From NCBI RefSeq assembly GCF_901709675.1, contig NC_051093.1, positions 2,811,053 through 2,875,052 on the forward strand: a DNA stretch of 64,000 nt, written 5' to 3'. The position numbers were made by a program, and so were the translations under genes. The number at the start of each line of letters is the position of its first letter. Position 1 is the stretch's first letter. This stretch comes from Syngnathus acus (lineage: Eukaryota > Chordata > Actinopteri > Syngnathiformes > Syngnathidae). This document shows positions 1-14,639 of this stretch, in pieces. The notes beneath the pieces were generated by a model, which ran no database searches, was not told the DNA's origin, and worked only from the letters and a program-made list of their open reading frames with translations.

Positions 1-92
1 GAAAAACGACTTGGAAAAGGTGCAGACACCATCAACACTCCACAAATCCAAAGGTGATATTTTTTATTTATGTATTTGATTGCGTCCGTCAG

Positions 93-897
93 TTTGAGAC
101 GTGCACAGTTCGTCACTGTAAGAACGCGTACGGCTGCAGCCTGACGCACCGGTCGGGCTGGAAGGTGGTCTTCTCCGGCGACACCATGCCCTGCGACGCC
201 CTGGTGCACATTGGTGAGTCAACATCCGCAAGAAGATCTCAGATTAACCCCACCACCCCCGACTGATTGATTTCTATTCCAGGGAAGAACGCCACCCTGC
301 TGATCCATGAGGCCACGCTGGAGGACGGCTTAGAGGAGGAAGCGGTGGACAAACGACATAGGTCAGGACACAAAAAAGTTTGATCCGTTTCTTTTGGGTC
401 TCGTGATGTCACTTATGATGTCATGGTCCTATGTCATATTTTCTTTTTTTTTTTTCCCCACTCGGGCAGCACGACATCACAGGCGATCGACGTGGGCATG
501 AGGATGCGGGCGGACTTCATCATGCTGAATCACTTCAGCCAGCGCTACGCCAAGATCCCGCTCTTTAGCGATGATTTCACCGAGCGAGTGGGCATCTCCT
601 TCGACCACATGCGGGTGAGGCGGGTGCGCCTTGAGATGCCACTTTGGATTGTTTTGTGACCGCACTTTTCAATGGAGTCCTTCTTGTGTGTGTCAGGTGC
701 GTCTGGGAGACTTGAAGATCCTACCCTCGCTGATCCCGGCACTCAAGACGCTCTTTGCCGAAGAACTGGAGGAAATGGAAGAGAGACGAGAGCGACGGGA
801 GCTCAAGCAGAAGAGGTCGACGCTCGCAGAGGGCGACGCCGGCCAGGAGAACGACACCTCTGGAGTCCTCCACGCCAAGAGACTGAAGAGCAGCTGA
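93..897 (+). CDS. elac2: ELAC2 (ribonuclease Z 2), C-terminal exons, partial
   Basis: These are the last four coding exons of the long-form RNase Z, a zinc metallo-beta-lactamase-fold endonuclease that removes 3' trailers from nuclear and mitochondrial pre-tRNAs. Exons are 93-213, 283-361, 470-614 and 697-897, joined by GT-AG introns of 69, 108 and 82 bp with phases that stay in frame. Together they give about 181 residues ending at TGA 895-897. Visible family motifs are SGDTMPC (metal-site Asp), [11 protein letters not shown], and [10 protein letters not shown] with a zinc-site His. A charged [14 protein letters not shown] segment precedes a variable basic tail. The 5' exons, with the HxHxDH motif, lie left of the window. 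Bases 1-92 are read as intron ending in a CAG acceptor. Identification by motif order is firm. Confidence 0.95.
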
Positions 898-1002
898 TGA
901 CTTTGAGTTCCAGCAGAACCTTGCTGTTGGCCACACAAAGGAGTCGAGTCCTGCCGCCAATCGCAAACGCCACAAGTCACTGATGCCCCTCAAAAAAAGG
1001 CC

Positions 1003-1008
1003 AATAAA
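1003..1008 (+). other. elac2: elac2 polyadenylation signal AATAAA
   Basis: A canonical AATAAA lies about 105 bp after the elac2 stop. It implies a very short 3' UTR, in keeping with the compact introns of this gene. Confidence 0.7.
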
Positions 1009-4000
1009 TTCCAGAAGATTGCAGCAAAGCACTGCTTTTGTCTAAATGCTGAACTGCAGATATGCTGGATCCACTTTATTTCATCCAAACTGGAAGCCTT
1101 GATTTATTTCCTTTTTTAATGCAGTGCTTTCATTTTATTTAACCCTTGTGTTAGTTTTTTAGTTTCCTAATCATTTATTTCACTTATCAACCATGAATTG
1201 TAAGTAAACCGATAATGAAGGACAAATGCACTGAAAGCTTAAAAGTCATGAATTGCTTGAAAACAATCATTGCATAAAGGAAATTATTTGGACACATCAC
1301 TGGCCTCTTTGTTTGTTATCTTGACTACAATAACATTTTAGTTGCATCCCCACAATTCAATACTGGATGAAATTACTGCAATTTTTTTTGTTTTCATTAT
1401 TATTTAAATCAGTAATTACTGCAAATTTTAACGGGAGCGTTAACGAAGTAGAAATTACTCAGGCACGTGCGAGACACCTAATTGGGGGTCCTCGCTCACC
1501 TAATGGCTCGTTTCTTTAACGCTAAACACGTCCATGCAGTGTTTTGGGTTTGTTTTAGGTAAGTCATTTTGACTCAGTGATTTTGTAAAAGTAACAACAA
1601 GAAGTATAAAAATTATATTTGTTATAGTTTAAGAAGTATAAGTCGTAAAATGTTAGCATTATAGGAACCGAATGCCATTATACCCTGCCATATTTCTAGC
1701 AAGTTTAATTATTCGTCAAATTGTTTTCGTTTTTCTTTAAAAATGGGACTAAAACGTAGAAATGTTATTCTTTATTCTACTTTATAACTTTATATAGTTT
1801 TATTAACCTAATTATTCGATGAGACGCAATAACTATACCCCGACACACCCTTATAGTTTGCCTGGTGCGCCTCTTTTGCTGTCCACATGAGGGCGTCCAA
1901 GCACCCATTTAACGCTCGTCCTGCAGCTACTGAAGCCCAAAAGGGAAGAAGGAACATCTTGCAAGTAGTAAGTACGAGATTGTTTGTTATTTGCACACTG
2001 TATCATTTACATACTGCTTTACATGGTCAAAATTTAGAGTTAAATGCTTATTGTAAGTCAGTATTGTTTTGGAAGATGCTCAGGTAAGTCTCATGTACTT
2101 TGGGGAGTACAGAAGGAGAAGCAGCTACTTTGTTCAGAATTATCCATTCCCAAAATACTTACTTATGAAATTGGTATTTTGTTCAATGTTTTATTTCAAA
2201 TCTGACTGAATAATAATCTAATAATAATCTGACTGAATAAAGTCCTTTAATTTATATGGTTTTATATGTTTCCGTTTTTTAGGCTTGAATAATATTCCGT
2301 AATCCGCTTTATCATTTAGAATGTTTTCTAAATGACCGACCCTCTGTCTGCTCTTGAAAAGTTGTTTGTTTATTTAATCAATCCTACACATTTTAATTAT
2401 TGAAGGGAACAATCAGCATTTAATGATTACTAATCAATATAATTGGTAGAACAAAAGGGCCCTAAACTCAAATTTTAATCCATGGAGGCCCTGCACAAAC
2501 AGAAAAAATAAATCGTAAAATATCTCCTTTGATGTATTTGGTTGATTGGTTTCTGTATTTGGCATCTCGTTTGTTCCTTGTATTTTTTTCGGGCCATCGC
2601 ATGCGACCTCTCCACAAGCACACTGCTAATGCAAATGCGACGTTTCCGAGATGAGCTGTTTTCCGAGGCGTGACGCCGTCACGTACTCGCGCTCCGAGAC
2701 TCTTCAAGAGTTCTGCAAAGGTCGTCCGAATGATAAGCGGCTTTCAATAGGCTTCAGCGTTCCGGCATGAGGCGCTAGGCTAAACTATGCTATGCATGCG
2801 TGCGCGCGTGTTTGCTACATTCGAGAAGCAGACGTGACTTGGCTGCTGACTGCTAAACCTGATGGATGCGTTACGACACGTGTTTGTCGACACTTTGTGT
2901 TTGTCAATGTGGCTTAGTGAAAAGTCTTATTTTACTAATCTGATATGTATTGAATGTATTACATAAGTAGGAGCTGTTGTCATGTTTAATATTTTATCCG
3001 CCGAATCAAAAACTTGAATGATTTTGAACATGCGTTTATCCAGACCCATAAAAAAATGTAAACCTGTGATTTGCGGAGTAATGCTATTTTTATTTCTTTT
3101 CTTGACTCTTGTGAGTCAATCCGAGCATTAAGCGATAATCTGACAAAAGAAGCGAGCATCTTGGTTTATTGAGCGTAGAATGATAGCAGACGCTTGCCAA
3201 CTGAGCCAACGCCAGCGATTGGACACGCCCCGCCCCCCCACCCAACACCTGAATCCAGAGTCAATTATTCGGCACTTTCGCCTCCCGGCGCGTTCTGCCG
3301 CGACGAGATTCAAAGCAGGAGCTAATCCGAGCTGACTGGAGGTCACGGTCATACAGCGAGACGGGTAATTGTGAGCGGCCCGCTTTGGCTGGGACCCTGA
3401 GTTGACTGTCAGTCAGCCGTCGGCTCGCATCTTCATCCTCGACCACCGCGTCAGTGCGTTTACAGACTACCTTAAAACCGTCCGGATTGAAACGTAACGA
3501 AAATCCACTAAATTTGAAGGCAAACATGACTTGTGTCGTCACGGCGGTTGAGTGACACTTAAATCAGCGCTTCATCTTTTTACGCCTTCGCACATTTGGA
3601 AGCCAAACGCTGCGTGCAAAATAATTATCCCAAATAGTCAAGTGGGGGGGGCGTGAATGCTTTAAAACCATCAAATGACGGGAGGTGACTATTGAAGATT
3701 GATTTTTGTTGATGTTGCCGTTAAAGCTGCACAATTTGCTCTTATTGTTCGTTATTAGCGTGACAAATGCGCCGCCACCGCTTTGTTTGCTCGAGCACAA
3801 ATAAGCCTCGTGGGAGACGGACAACGTTTGTTTTTTTTGTGCTCACTTTTCATAAACGCCGCGGAGCCTCACGTGTGTGTGTGAAAGGGAAGTAAAAGTA
3901 CTCAACTGGGAGACTTAAAGAGAGACAAAATACATTTCGGTCCCACCTTAAAAGAGTTCATAATTGTGCGTGGCATGCTTTTGTCCAAATCCACCATGGA

Positions 4001-7000
4001 TCAACAATGAGACACATTTTTATAGCCTGTTTGTGGCTGGGGTGAAAAGTGCTGCGTTTACAGGCGGAGCTGCCTCATGCACTGATCAGGGAAAAAAATG
4101 GTTTTGGAATGTAAAATGAAATGTCAAAAGCCGTTTTGTGATGAGCCGCCATTTTTCGAGGGCCCCTGCAAGTTCGAGGCGCCGTGCGGGAGAAGCAACA
4201 GCTGCGCGATGTGAGAGCCGAGCAAGCCACCGCCGGCGGTGGGACGCCAAATGAACAGAGAGCAGATGTTCTCATCAGCGGCTTTGCCCATCACCGGTGT
4301 GAGACCTTCGCTCGCGAACGGCGTTCAAGGTCGGCGGGCTCATCAGCGGCTCGGTTAGACACGGCAAAGATTCACCAGGCGGACGGACGTGAGAACCGAA
4401 GCCGCGTAGTCCGAAAGATATTTGCGTACGGGAAAAAGCAAAAAGCGAGCGCTGATAAACATCATCATCCGCTTACCCGAGGGAAGCCGGCAGACTAAGA
4501 CGGATCGGCCCTATCGTCCCAAGCGGCAAACACGCGTGACAGCTTGATTGAGCAAGTCCTGAGATAATTAACACCTCGGCCGCCAGCAAAGGACGAACGG
4601 CCGGCCGGCTGCGCCGCCACGGAAACAAAAGACCATTTTTCGCTGCATTGTTTACATTTCATTGTTACGCTGACTGGCAGGTCAACGAGCTAGCTTCGTG
4701 TTAGCGCCGAGTCTTCCGTTTTTGGCAGATAGGAGCAGCACATTTGTGCTCTGAGTCCAAATGCATGAATGAAGCCACAACCACGTGTTTGCGCTGGGAA
4801 GTTCCTTCTTCGCAGTCTGATGAGCTCACGAGATAAAGACAAAGAGGAAGAAGCCAGCAGATTTTAGCTGAGCTCAGCCTTCTCGTTGCCGTGATGAATT
4901 GGTGGCGACTCATTACGGTGTGGCGGTCGTGGAGATATAATCTTCCCCCCTCCCCTTCCATAAATCGCTGGCGGCGTCCTTGTTTTAAATTTATTACACA
5001 CTACAAAAATCTTTTAGTGCTGCCTTGGACAGCAGCTGATTATTCAGAGGCGGGGCCGTCACTTCCGAGTTCGCGCATTGTTTGTTTGATTTGTCGCTAA
5101 TTGGATTGCGGGTGGTGTGGGCCTCCGCGGAGGTCCAGGTAAGTGGCAATTTTGACACGGGTGGCTTCTCAACGCCGAGCCTCCAGCAGAAACATTACTT
5201 GTGTGATTACAGTTCATCTCGGGCGTCTCTTCGCAATAACGTCTCGCCGCTGCTGCTCCGTCATAATGACGGGCTCTTGGAGGATCTTTGACACCCTAGG
5301 AAAGTGCAGATGATCACCGCCGGCCACATGAAAGGAAACACAAGGAAATGGAGACTTCGGTTTGTTGTCAGATTCTCTCGGGTCCAAATGATTGTAGATT
5401 ATTGTGAGCCGAATTCCACAAAAATAGAATTGGATCAACACAGTTTGATGGGGTAAACATTCTTCTGCATTGAAAGGTTTAGAGATGCAAAGATGAAGCG
5501 ATTAATCGACAACTAATCGTTTACCAAAATTAGCAATAGTAATTATCGCTTAGCAATGAATTTTTTAATATCTTTTTTCATGTGAAATTGTCCAAATGCT
5601 TCCAAGTTAAAGTTGAGCTGTGATAAACCTGATAGTTAAAAGTATTTTTGCTTGCAAAGCAGCTGAAGCGATCACTGTCCATGCAGCTGCGACCGTCTAC
5701 ATGAAATCGTTTCGCAATCGGGCCAGCCAGAGGAAAAAAGCTCTCAGCATCATTTTTCACCTCTTTTCAAATCCGACAGCTTTTATTAACAAAAACGTGG
5801 AAGAGAAGGCGAGGAGAAGTCCATTACGGACTCTGCGTCCTATTTCCAATAACGGCCTGGTCCTCCAGTGTCCTAATTTGCCGCGTTGGGGGGGATTGCT
5901 TGTTTTGCTGCCGTAATAGGCCGAGCGATGGCCGCATTGCTGCATAGTTGCATTCTTTCTCATCTCATTATTCTTTGGTGCCGCACGCCAGGCCACATCG
6001 CACTGGTCAAATGGCCGCCGACGCCTGGCGGGAGTCGGCGATGAATGCCTTCCTCGTCTCCGGGGAAACGAGACCAAAGCCCGCCTCCTCGTTAAATTGC
6101 CACATTAAATCTCTCATTTGTGCGGCCTTTCATGAATATTCGTCCCATTTGCTTTTCCTTTAACCTCATGTGCTCCACCTTTCAACCCGAGTGAGCGGCA
6201 AGGGGCTGCTCTCCAGTTAGTTTCCTCTTCGCTAAGGTCGGCAAATCGTCCCCACGGGCTGTGAGGTATAGCGGAGTCTCAAAATCTCGACCGGGCTCAA
6301 GGCCATACATAACCTGAAAGTTGGCCTGTGACGGTGCGGTTTCCATGGCGATGATGTCACAAAGCATGGCGCTCGGAAACACGCCGGCGTAATCGGTGTG
6401 ACCTCGGCGCTCTGTCTAAGTGACACCGATTGGCCTAGAGTGAGATTTGCCAAATGAGCCACCTCTCCGCATTTCATCGATGCAGCATGTTCTCGTGTGC
6501 TGCCCCTGCCGCTTGTTAGCCGCAGAAAGCGCCTCGTTGACGGGAACGACATGTTCGCTGCCGCCTCGATGGCTGACATTTTCATAATGGCTTAAAATGG
6601 GGGCTTGCAAACTTGGCTCAGGGTTTAGAATTAGGATGTCAAAATGGCCGTGCTCGGGGTTCTCGTGCCAGGGTTGCAGACTTTTCCTTTGTGCGGTCAC
6701 GCTGTGATTAATTCGTTCACGGGTTGGCTGGCTGAGAAAGTGCGACGGCGCCGAAATGAGCCCATCGCACGGCGTGTCGCTTTCACATTCATTGTGCAAA
6801 TGTAAAAGGTGTCGCCGTGCCAAAGTCGCCGCTTTGCTTTTGTGCCCAACTGGCCGAGGCTGCCTGACGTCTTCCGGGCGGACCCGGTGACTCGGCGCGC
6901 CGCAAGTCCTCCAAAAGTTGCTTTTGATACTGGTGACAAGTGGAGAGCTTCGATTAGGCCCCGTCGCATGAAACTTTAATGGCTCGTAAGCGATGCGCGC

Positions 7001-10000
7001 TGCAGAACTGGGTCACAGACGGTGGCGGATCCAAAACACGCCTGTTCTTTGCTCATATTTGCGGTGGATGAATATTTCCAAAATCTCCTTAAAACAGCAA
7101 CGGAGAAAAAATGCCTGGTGAGGCGCTACAGCCGCCAAGAATTCATATCTAAATCAAATGAATTGATTTGCAAAAAGAATTCAGAGCAAAAGACGAACAT
7201 CGATGGCAGTAAATCCCATCAGAATGTTTTCTTCAACTCCGCTCGTCGACGGCGATACCTTCTCGTTTATCACGGTTCTCGCACGCGGCGGCGGCAACGC
7301 GATCAATAGCCAATCAGGTGCATTTGCTTCTCCTTCACTTGCTGATTGCCTCCCGTAACGTTCTCGCGGCACGAGAGCTCATCTGGCGCCTTTGTTGTCC
7401 GCCGCAAAAACACCTGAACGGCGTGCCGCTCGGAATTCCGCCGCATCGCTTCAGCGAGGGTGAACTTGCTTTTTATTCGCCTTTTGAAAATAGAAATAAA
7501 TAGACTGTAAAAAAAAAGAAAAAGCGTCGGAACATATGCGGGACTCCTCGTGGCATCTTTGACCCCCGCCTGAAACTCCCCTGGGGGGGAGGCGCATCTG
7601 GCCAGCCTCCTTCACAAGGTCGCACCTCCTTCACGCCGCTTTCAAACATTTACATCTCCGCCCAGCGCAACACACACTTGAGTGCTTGTGTAAAATAGGA
7701 ATGTTTATCGAGTGAGCGCGTGTGCGCAACAGGTGAAAATGAGCCTCAGCGCGTTAACGGTGGCAATGAGGTGAAGGACAAATTGGAGTGCGATTCGCTT
7801 TCAGTCCTGCGAGCCTGCTGGCTGGCCTACTTCGAAGGCTAACACAACAATATGGCGACTGTTAACACTCGGTATGGATTCAAAAGGTAGCTCACGCGCT
7901 CCAAAGATGTTGCTCATCATCTTGGGCGGCGTCACCCTAGGGGTGGCCTGTCATCTCCACGAGAATTAGCGCTGCTAATTAAGTCAAAGCGTCCTGCACA
8001 TAAACTTGAGTTAGAAAATAAAGGCTTGTGCTGGGCAGGCACTTTGCTTTTATGCTGCGTCGCAAAGTCGGACACCTGACACGGCCGCCATGGAGCACTC
8101 AAGTAGTCGTTATCTCTAAAGTGGTGTGTTTTGAGATGAGAGTTTTGTCTTGGAAGGAATTTAACTTTTAACTCAAGGCAGCGCTGTTTCTGTTTTCAGA
8201 TGGAAGGAGTCAACGTCAAGTCATTAAAAAAAAGAAATACTCGAGTAGCGTGCAGATACCTGAGAAGTATTTGACGCGGAGAAGTGGGGGGGGGGGGGCC
8301 TTGCAGCCGATTAGTTCTCAAATGAAGCCTCATTAAGTTTCCCTTCACATCATGGTGCCGGCGCTTGTTGATGAAAATCCAAAGTGACACGTCTGTAATT
8401 GTCGCACATTTCTCAATTGGCGTGATGGTCGCTTGTTGGAACTTGGATCGCGACATCAACGCGTTAGTTAGCCCCGAAATTGGACTACATTTGCCCGACA
8501 TGTGAAAACCTCGGCTGACTGCAAACGACGGCTTTTAAGTCGCTCGCTGGGTCCTAAAAGTTGGCAATTTTCAATTCCGTTTTTATTTTAAGGGTGGATG
8601 GCAAATGGCCACCCTCCTGTTTTGTCCGGCAAAGCGCGGAAGGTCGTCCATGTGCCGTTGACGGCAGGAGACCTCTCGGAGCCTCTCCCGCCTCCTTCCC
8701 CCTCCCGCTCGGCGCTCCCGTGACCTTGTCACCGGTCGGCGTCCCTCGGCGCGCCGCCATGTCCCACTTTCACGCCACGCGTCATTTAGCACTTTGCCGC
8801 CGTCGAGGCTATTTATTTCTACACTCGGACGACTGGCAGATTGAGAGCCCGATGCAAGGATCTGGGTTCCCTCCACTGAGGATCATGTCCTCTACGGCCA
8901 AATGGTGTGTGTGTGCGTGTGCGCATGCGATCATTGGAGTGCAAACACAAGTTGAAAACGAAAAAGCATCTCAAGGAGATCCAAACGTCATGTTCGTCTT
9001 CCCGATGACTCCCACAGCTTCCCCTTTCTGGTGTTTCCCCTTTTCAGCTGATGTCATAACAGAGAACCCGGAAGCCATTTTAGATCCGGGCTGCCAATCA
9101 GAACTCATGAGAGTCAAAGAGAGAAGGAAAAAACGTGACATCATAATCCATCATCCGAAGCCAACAGGAAAGTTATTTGGAGATCACGATGATGTCACCA
9201 GAATGATGAAGTGCTCAGCTGTGATGAAGCGACTTTTTCGTTTCGTGTTTTGATCGATTATTTTCTGTCTGCTGCTGTGGAAGTTCGAGAGTGGCAAAAA
9301 TGTTTTTTCAGCCCAGAAATGTCTGGTTGGCTTTAGTCAAGAAGCACAGCGCAAAAATATTCCTGGTCTGACCCATTCCAGTTTCTCAGAATACGATTTT
9401 TAAATCGTTTCATAATCGGCGGTGCGAAGCACGTCTCATTTCTGGCTTTGATTGCTTTTGTCTGAGTCCGGTGCGTCTCGGGTCACTTGCCGCGCCACCG
9501 CTACTATTAATTCATTGATCGATTCCGCTTTATCTCTTCTTGGCGGTTGTGTTGAGAACAATAATCAAAAAATCATTAGAGTCAATTTTATTAATAGAGC
9601 GCTGCACATTCTTTTTCAAAACAAAACATCAGACAGGACATGTCAGATGTGTTATTCCTTCGCAGAGAAGGAATTTTAATTAAAAAAAAAAAATTATGGT
9701 CAACTTTATTTTGATTTTTCAATTGATTGGTTCACTGTCCATTTTTACGTTGGGCTACTCTTGGGCCATCTGCTCCACATCTGCGGCGCATGGCGGCAAC
9801 ATAACCTGCTTTTCTAACCCAGTGCCATCGGGCTGCATTCCCCAATTCCTCCTCAATTTCTTTTTTTCTGAATGTCTTCTTCAGCGTATGTCCTTGTTTC
9901 TGTCTCCCGAGCGCACAAAGCAAACGTGTTATTAGAGCTCATCCAACGAGAGCCGGCCAACAGAATGAAAGCATGAAACCTCCTTTTTGCTGCCATTTTC

Positions 10001-13000
10001 TCTCCCGGGATGGTGCCGCCGTCCACATCAGCGCTGTGAAATGTGGCCTGCGGGAATTATTGATTACACACTGAAGAGCCAATCAGTGGCTCGCGTGTGT
10101 GTGTGTTTGCGTGTTTGTGTGCGTGTTTGTGTCCTCACCGCTTTGCGCTTATTGAACATAATTACAGCGGAACATCAGCAGCAGGGCTGAAAGGCAGCGA
10201 AAGGTTTTCCCACACCTGTAAATGTGCTCTATGATTATGTGAAATTTGCAGGAGAGTGGGGCAAATACAAATATGAATTTGCTGCATAAAACGTTGGCTC
10301 TTATGGCTAACGTACACCCGGCCAGGTCTGAGCTCATTCTTGCGAATTGTCTTTTTCTGTCATTTTACTTTTGCCATCTTTGCTTGAGTCTTTATTTTTT
10401 TTTTTCACTTGAAATGGCATTTGACTCAAATCACTTTGCTTCTTATTCTTTCGAAAGATGAGCCAAACTAAAAAGTAGACGTGACCCGCGCTCATGAATA
10501 TTTACCTGGTCCTTGAAGGTGACGACCCGGATCAAATCTCATCCACGTGGAGCGTGTCCGCGGGGGGGGGGATCTTTTTGAGGCGTATTAATAACTGACT
10601 TATTCATGAGAGTCTTCCTCGGAGGACGCGTAACTCATTTCCATTTCACATTGTTGGAGAAATTGAGATGATGACAAAGATGTCAAGCGTGTCTACAAAA
10701 GCAACGACAATCTTTTTGGGCTGCAAAGACCTTTTGAACCTGCCTCAGCTGACCACATTCAAAAAAATGAAAAATTGAATGTTTCTCTGTCGTCATGCCA
10801 ACTGTGAGCTCGCCAGATGTGTTTGTATCGTTTGTGTCTTCAATTTTGTCGGCGCAAGACAAACGAGCGGACGGGCGAGGTTGACTTTTAGCGTCCAGCG
10901 AGTCAAACGCTGCGTCGAGTTCCGTTAGCCGACTCCCGGCTTGACTTTGCTCCCAAGACGAATGACGGCGTTGCGGCCCGCTGACATTATTTCATAAGTC
11001 AAATGACGATGAGCTGACAAGAAGATGACTTTACAAACGTCACCGTCGCTCGGCTTTTAGCGGTCCAGCCGGGAAATGGATGATGACAGTCCATTTTTTT
11101 TCCGCGTATGAAAGACTAGAAATAGAATCGACCTTGACTTTTAAGTTGAATTTGTCAAGCTAAGCCTCAAATGAGGACAATTCCACATTGTGTATTTCAT
11201 AAATACAAAACTTTGAACTCCTCCCTCCACATTTCTCAAACATTTCAAAGGAGTCTAATTTCCAAAAAAAATGTCAGTCTTCCACATTTCCCATAGCAAC
11301 ATTCCCAAATCCTTCCCGACGTTTTCCATTTTGACCTCCCCCTTTGCTTTTCTCCAATTGTTGGCGATGATAGAAGGAATGTGTTTGCTCATCCCGGTCG
11401 CCATGGCAACCATGTAGCTCCACTCCTTACCGCAATTACCTTTGGTGTCATTTCAGCTGCTTTGTTTGCTTGTGGATTCCGTAGACTACTTCCTGCCGTC
11501 TTGGGTCGCGCGTCGCCAGCCATGATAAGGTGATTGCACATTCTGGCGGTGCACAAACACATTCTTGTCCTTCTGGAATAATGATAATGAAACGTTGCGA
11601 ATGGAGCTTTTTGTTTAGGATTATGATCATAACATGTATAATGTTTACCTTCCTTTTAATGATTTCTGCTGATCTGTCATCTTTGTTAGGGTCAGGTCAG
11701 CTAAGTCAGCTAGCAGTGGTGCGAGCTCTGTTAGTGTTTCTGTTAATTGCCCATTAACAGACTAATGCGTTAGCCTAGCATCAGTGTGTTATAGTAGTTT
11801 TTTACCCTGATGTAAGACTGTGAAAACCTGTTAAGCAAAGCTGAAAAAAAATAATTTACGATTGATTAAAGTTTTGTGATATTTAAACCAAGCGCTGTCT
11901 GGAGTGAACCAGAAATTTATTGATCTTGGAAGTCAGTCGCAGAAGTCTGCTAAGCGCTACGAAGCTAATAAGTTGTGTTGACGTGAGAACGCAATGAAGT
12001 GGTCAGGATTGATGGCGTATTGATTAGCGGCTGAGGACGCGAAACGCTTCTTGTAATTGTGAGCGTGGCGGAGTAGAAGCTGCTAGCCTGCCACACATCC
12101 GAGAAGCAGCATTTAGAATTGGGTCGGAGGGTTCGTGTGTTGGTTATGTGTATGCGCGTGTTATGATGATTTGAAGATTCGCCTCAGGTTTTGCCTGGAC
12201 TGAAAAACAGCTAGCAACAGAGCTACTTATTGGACGCTGTCAACCAGTTGTTTAAGTTAATTGTTTTTAAGTTAGCTGTCAAAGTGTCAACACTTGTTAA
12301 GTCTTTCGCAAGCTAGTCCCAAGTCCTAAAATTGGAGACTTCAGTCTACCCGAAGCCCCCCCACCTAACTTCTATCACTCTTATTGTCGCGTGTGTCGAT
12401 TGTGTTTCGAGACAAAGTGCAGACAAGCACGTGTGACGCACAAAATGTCTGTGCAGATATGATAAGCGGTCGTGTTGTTGTTGAGTTTGACTCACTGAAG
12501 TTGTGTAGTCATCAATTGTTTGGCGTGCGGGCTGAGCCACCGCCAAGCTCTCTGATAGATTTACACCAGCGACGCAGCCAGGTGTGTTGTTCATCACCTG
12601 ATAAGACACACACACACACACAATGAGGAGAGTAAATGAAGAGATGGACGGCATTGTCTCGCCTCAGCAAGCTCTAAATCAACGCTTTACCTGGGCTTTG
12701 TTTAACACTCGTGACAAATGCAAATATAAAGTTTGCATAAATCATCTTGTTGATTAAATGCTCTTACACTGACATCCACAAAAACTCAACCAGCTCAGTT
12801 AGCATTCAATGTCTTTGCTATATGTTGCTTGTTTTTTGTGATTAATCTCTTCCCAAAACTTGAACTAAAACCACATTGTATGGAATCCAATACAACATTT
12901 ACAGTCGGGAATAAAAATGGAAAAAAAATTCCTCCGCGGGCCCAACGGCAAAAATTGGCTAAGCGCACACAATGAGGACCAAAGGAGCGACGCGCGTGAT

Positions 13001-14499
13001 GTGACCTGCGGCTGGCACAGCCGCTAACACGCTAGCAGCTAATTGGACACCTTGAAAGGCGTCATTAACTCGGCGTTGTTCCGCTTTTTTTTTCTCCAGA
13101 AAACAAACGCCTTCTTAAGGCACTTGCCAATTTAAACCATTCTCATCCTGCGTCATTGTCAAATTGTTTGTGTGTCATAAAAGGCCACACACTTTATTAT
13201 TGTTGTCTTGAGGGTGGCTGGCGTCCCAGTAGGTTGTCATTCTGTGGCCGAGCGGGTCCTCCTGTGTTTTTGTGTGCGGCGTTTCATCAAAGTAGAGTTT
13301 TAATTTCCCCCGGCCGCACTTTGCATGCGTAACAATTGATTATTGCACACTTTTGTTCATTTGTGCTGCACTCGCACACTTTGGCACTCAGGAGTCTCCT
13401 CGTTGCGAGCGCTCCAGAGTGGGAAGTCAGGAAGTCATGACGGGATTCCGCACTGCCAAAATGTTGTGCTTTTATTCGTCATGGTGCTAAATCTTGCTCA
13501 ATTTGCGAAAAAAGTATTTTATTTGCTAATGTGACTGAAAAATGTTGTCAAGACTGGCTCTACAAATCACAACTAAGTGGAAAACAAACTCGACTTTGCT
13601 TGCTATCAAAGGATGACGACATCACAACTGCGGCGAGCCAATATTTTTAATAAAATCAAAGACAGCTAGCAAGTCCCGCGTGGACGTGAATAATTTCCTG
13701 ATATCATTCGATACGCTTCTGCCGAAGGATTTGCGTCAATGTTGTATACGCATTTATTTATTCCGTCGAGCAGAAACAAACAAAATGAGTCTCATCAAAA
13801 TGTCAAAACGCTTTGCACGCGCGAGGAGTCTTTGCTCATTTGCATAATGTTTTCCTAAATAATTCACGCGCGGGAAGCCGAGCTCGCCGGCAGGTGAGGC
13901 GGACGGACTTTAAATCCGCTCGAGCGTAAAAAAAGCTTCTTTATTTAATCCATTCAGTCACTTGAACTCTGATTAATTGGGAGGAGAAATTAAAATCACG
14001 CGGCTGAAAAGTTGCAAGTACGCTGACAAACCGTGACTACAAATTTTCAGCTCTGTACTGGCTGAGAAACAAAAAATTGTCTTTGGAGTAGATTGTCCTC
14101 GAACCCGGACCTCAAGCTGACGTTGACAAAACGCGGGAAGGACTTTTCCGCAGTGGCGGGTGCCGGGTCAATTAATCCAACCGCCGCTTCCCGCCAGAAC
14201 CGAAGATAACAAACAACATGAGTGGTCGCCCACGTGAAGATAAAAGCGCCTGCGATGTCAAGTGCTCCTGGCGACCATTCAAGGCTTTTAAATTGATGCC
14301 GCCAAGACACCTGCGAGGAAAAAGAAAAAAAACGTGGTTGACGATCTTGATGTATCACAACAAGCTAACTCAGGTAGCATCAGGTACCTTGTTCTTGCAT
14401 CATGATGACCAAGCTGGATTGGATCTTGACAACAAACTTCTTTGTTTTGTGTGTGCGTGTGTCTGAACAGGCTTGGACTCCGTTTGTCTTCTTCTTGTC
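1009..14499. other. Intergenic region elac2-shisa6, no gene seen
   Basis: About 13.5 kb without a convincing exon. Open frames here (for example the 230-codon frame at 8561-9253) are short, lack domains and are not flanked by coherent splice sites. The first 2 kb is AT-rich. From about 2.7 kb it becomes mixed, with G-runs near 3644, 8286 and 10561, a GT-rich tract at 10098-10133 and a (CA)n tract at 12607-12622. A fragment at about 5498-5520 (ATTAATCGACAACTAATCG) resembles dispersed fish hAT-type debris. The length before a synaptic gene would suit cis-regulatory DNA, but none can be proven here. Confidence 0.6.
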
Positions 14500-14589
14500 C
14501 AGCCCGGAGGTGCGCGAACGGGAGGAGCGCCGGGCACGGCGCCAAGGGAGGAGAAAGGGAAGAGGCACCACCTGAATGATGACGTCCGA

Positions 14590-14623
14590 GAGAGAAAGAG
14601 AGAGAGACAGAGAGAGAGAGAGG
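14590..14623 (+). repeat. (GA)n microsatellite upstream of shisa6
   Basis: An interrupted AG-dinucleotide tract followed by purine-rich sequence. It lies about 90 bp before the putative shisa6 leader-exon donor, so it may be in the promoter or transcribed leader. Confidence 0.8.
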
Positions 14624-14639
14624 ATGGAGGAGGGGAGGG

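Noticed and set aside
1-53. Possible additional elac2 exon with a GTGATA donor-like end
   Set aside because: It would leave a 39-bp intron, below the workable size, and its translation does not resemble ELAC2 upstream of the FETC segment.
8561-9253. 230-codon plus-strand open frame upstream of shisa6
   Set aside because: No domain, signal or family motif; mixed low-complexity composition; no splice or poly(A) context. Probably chance.
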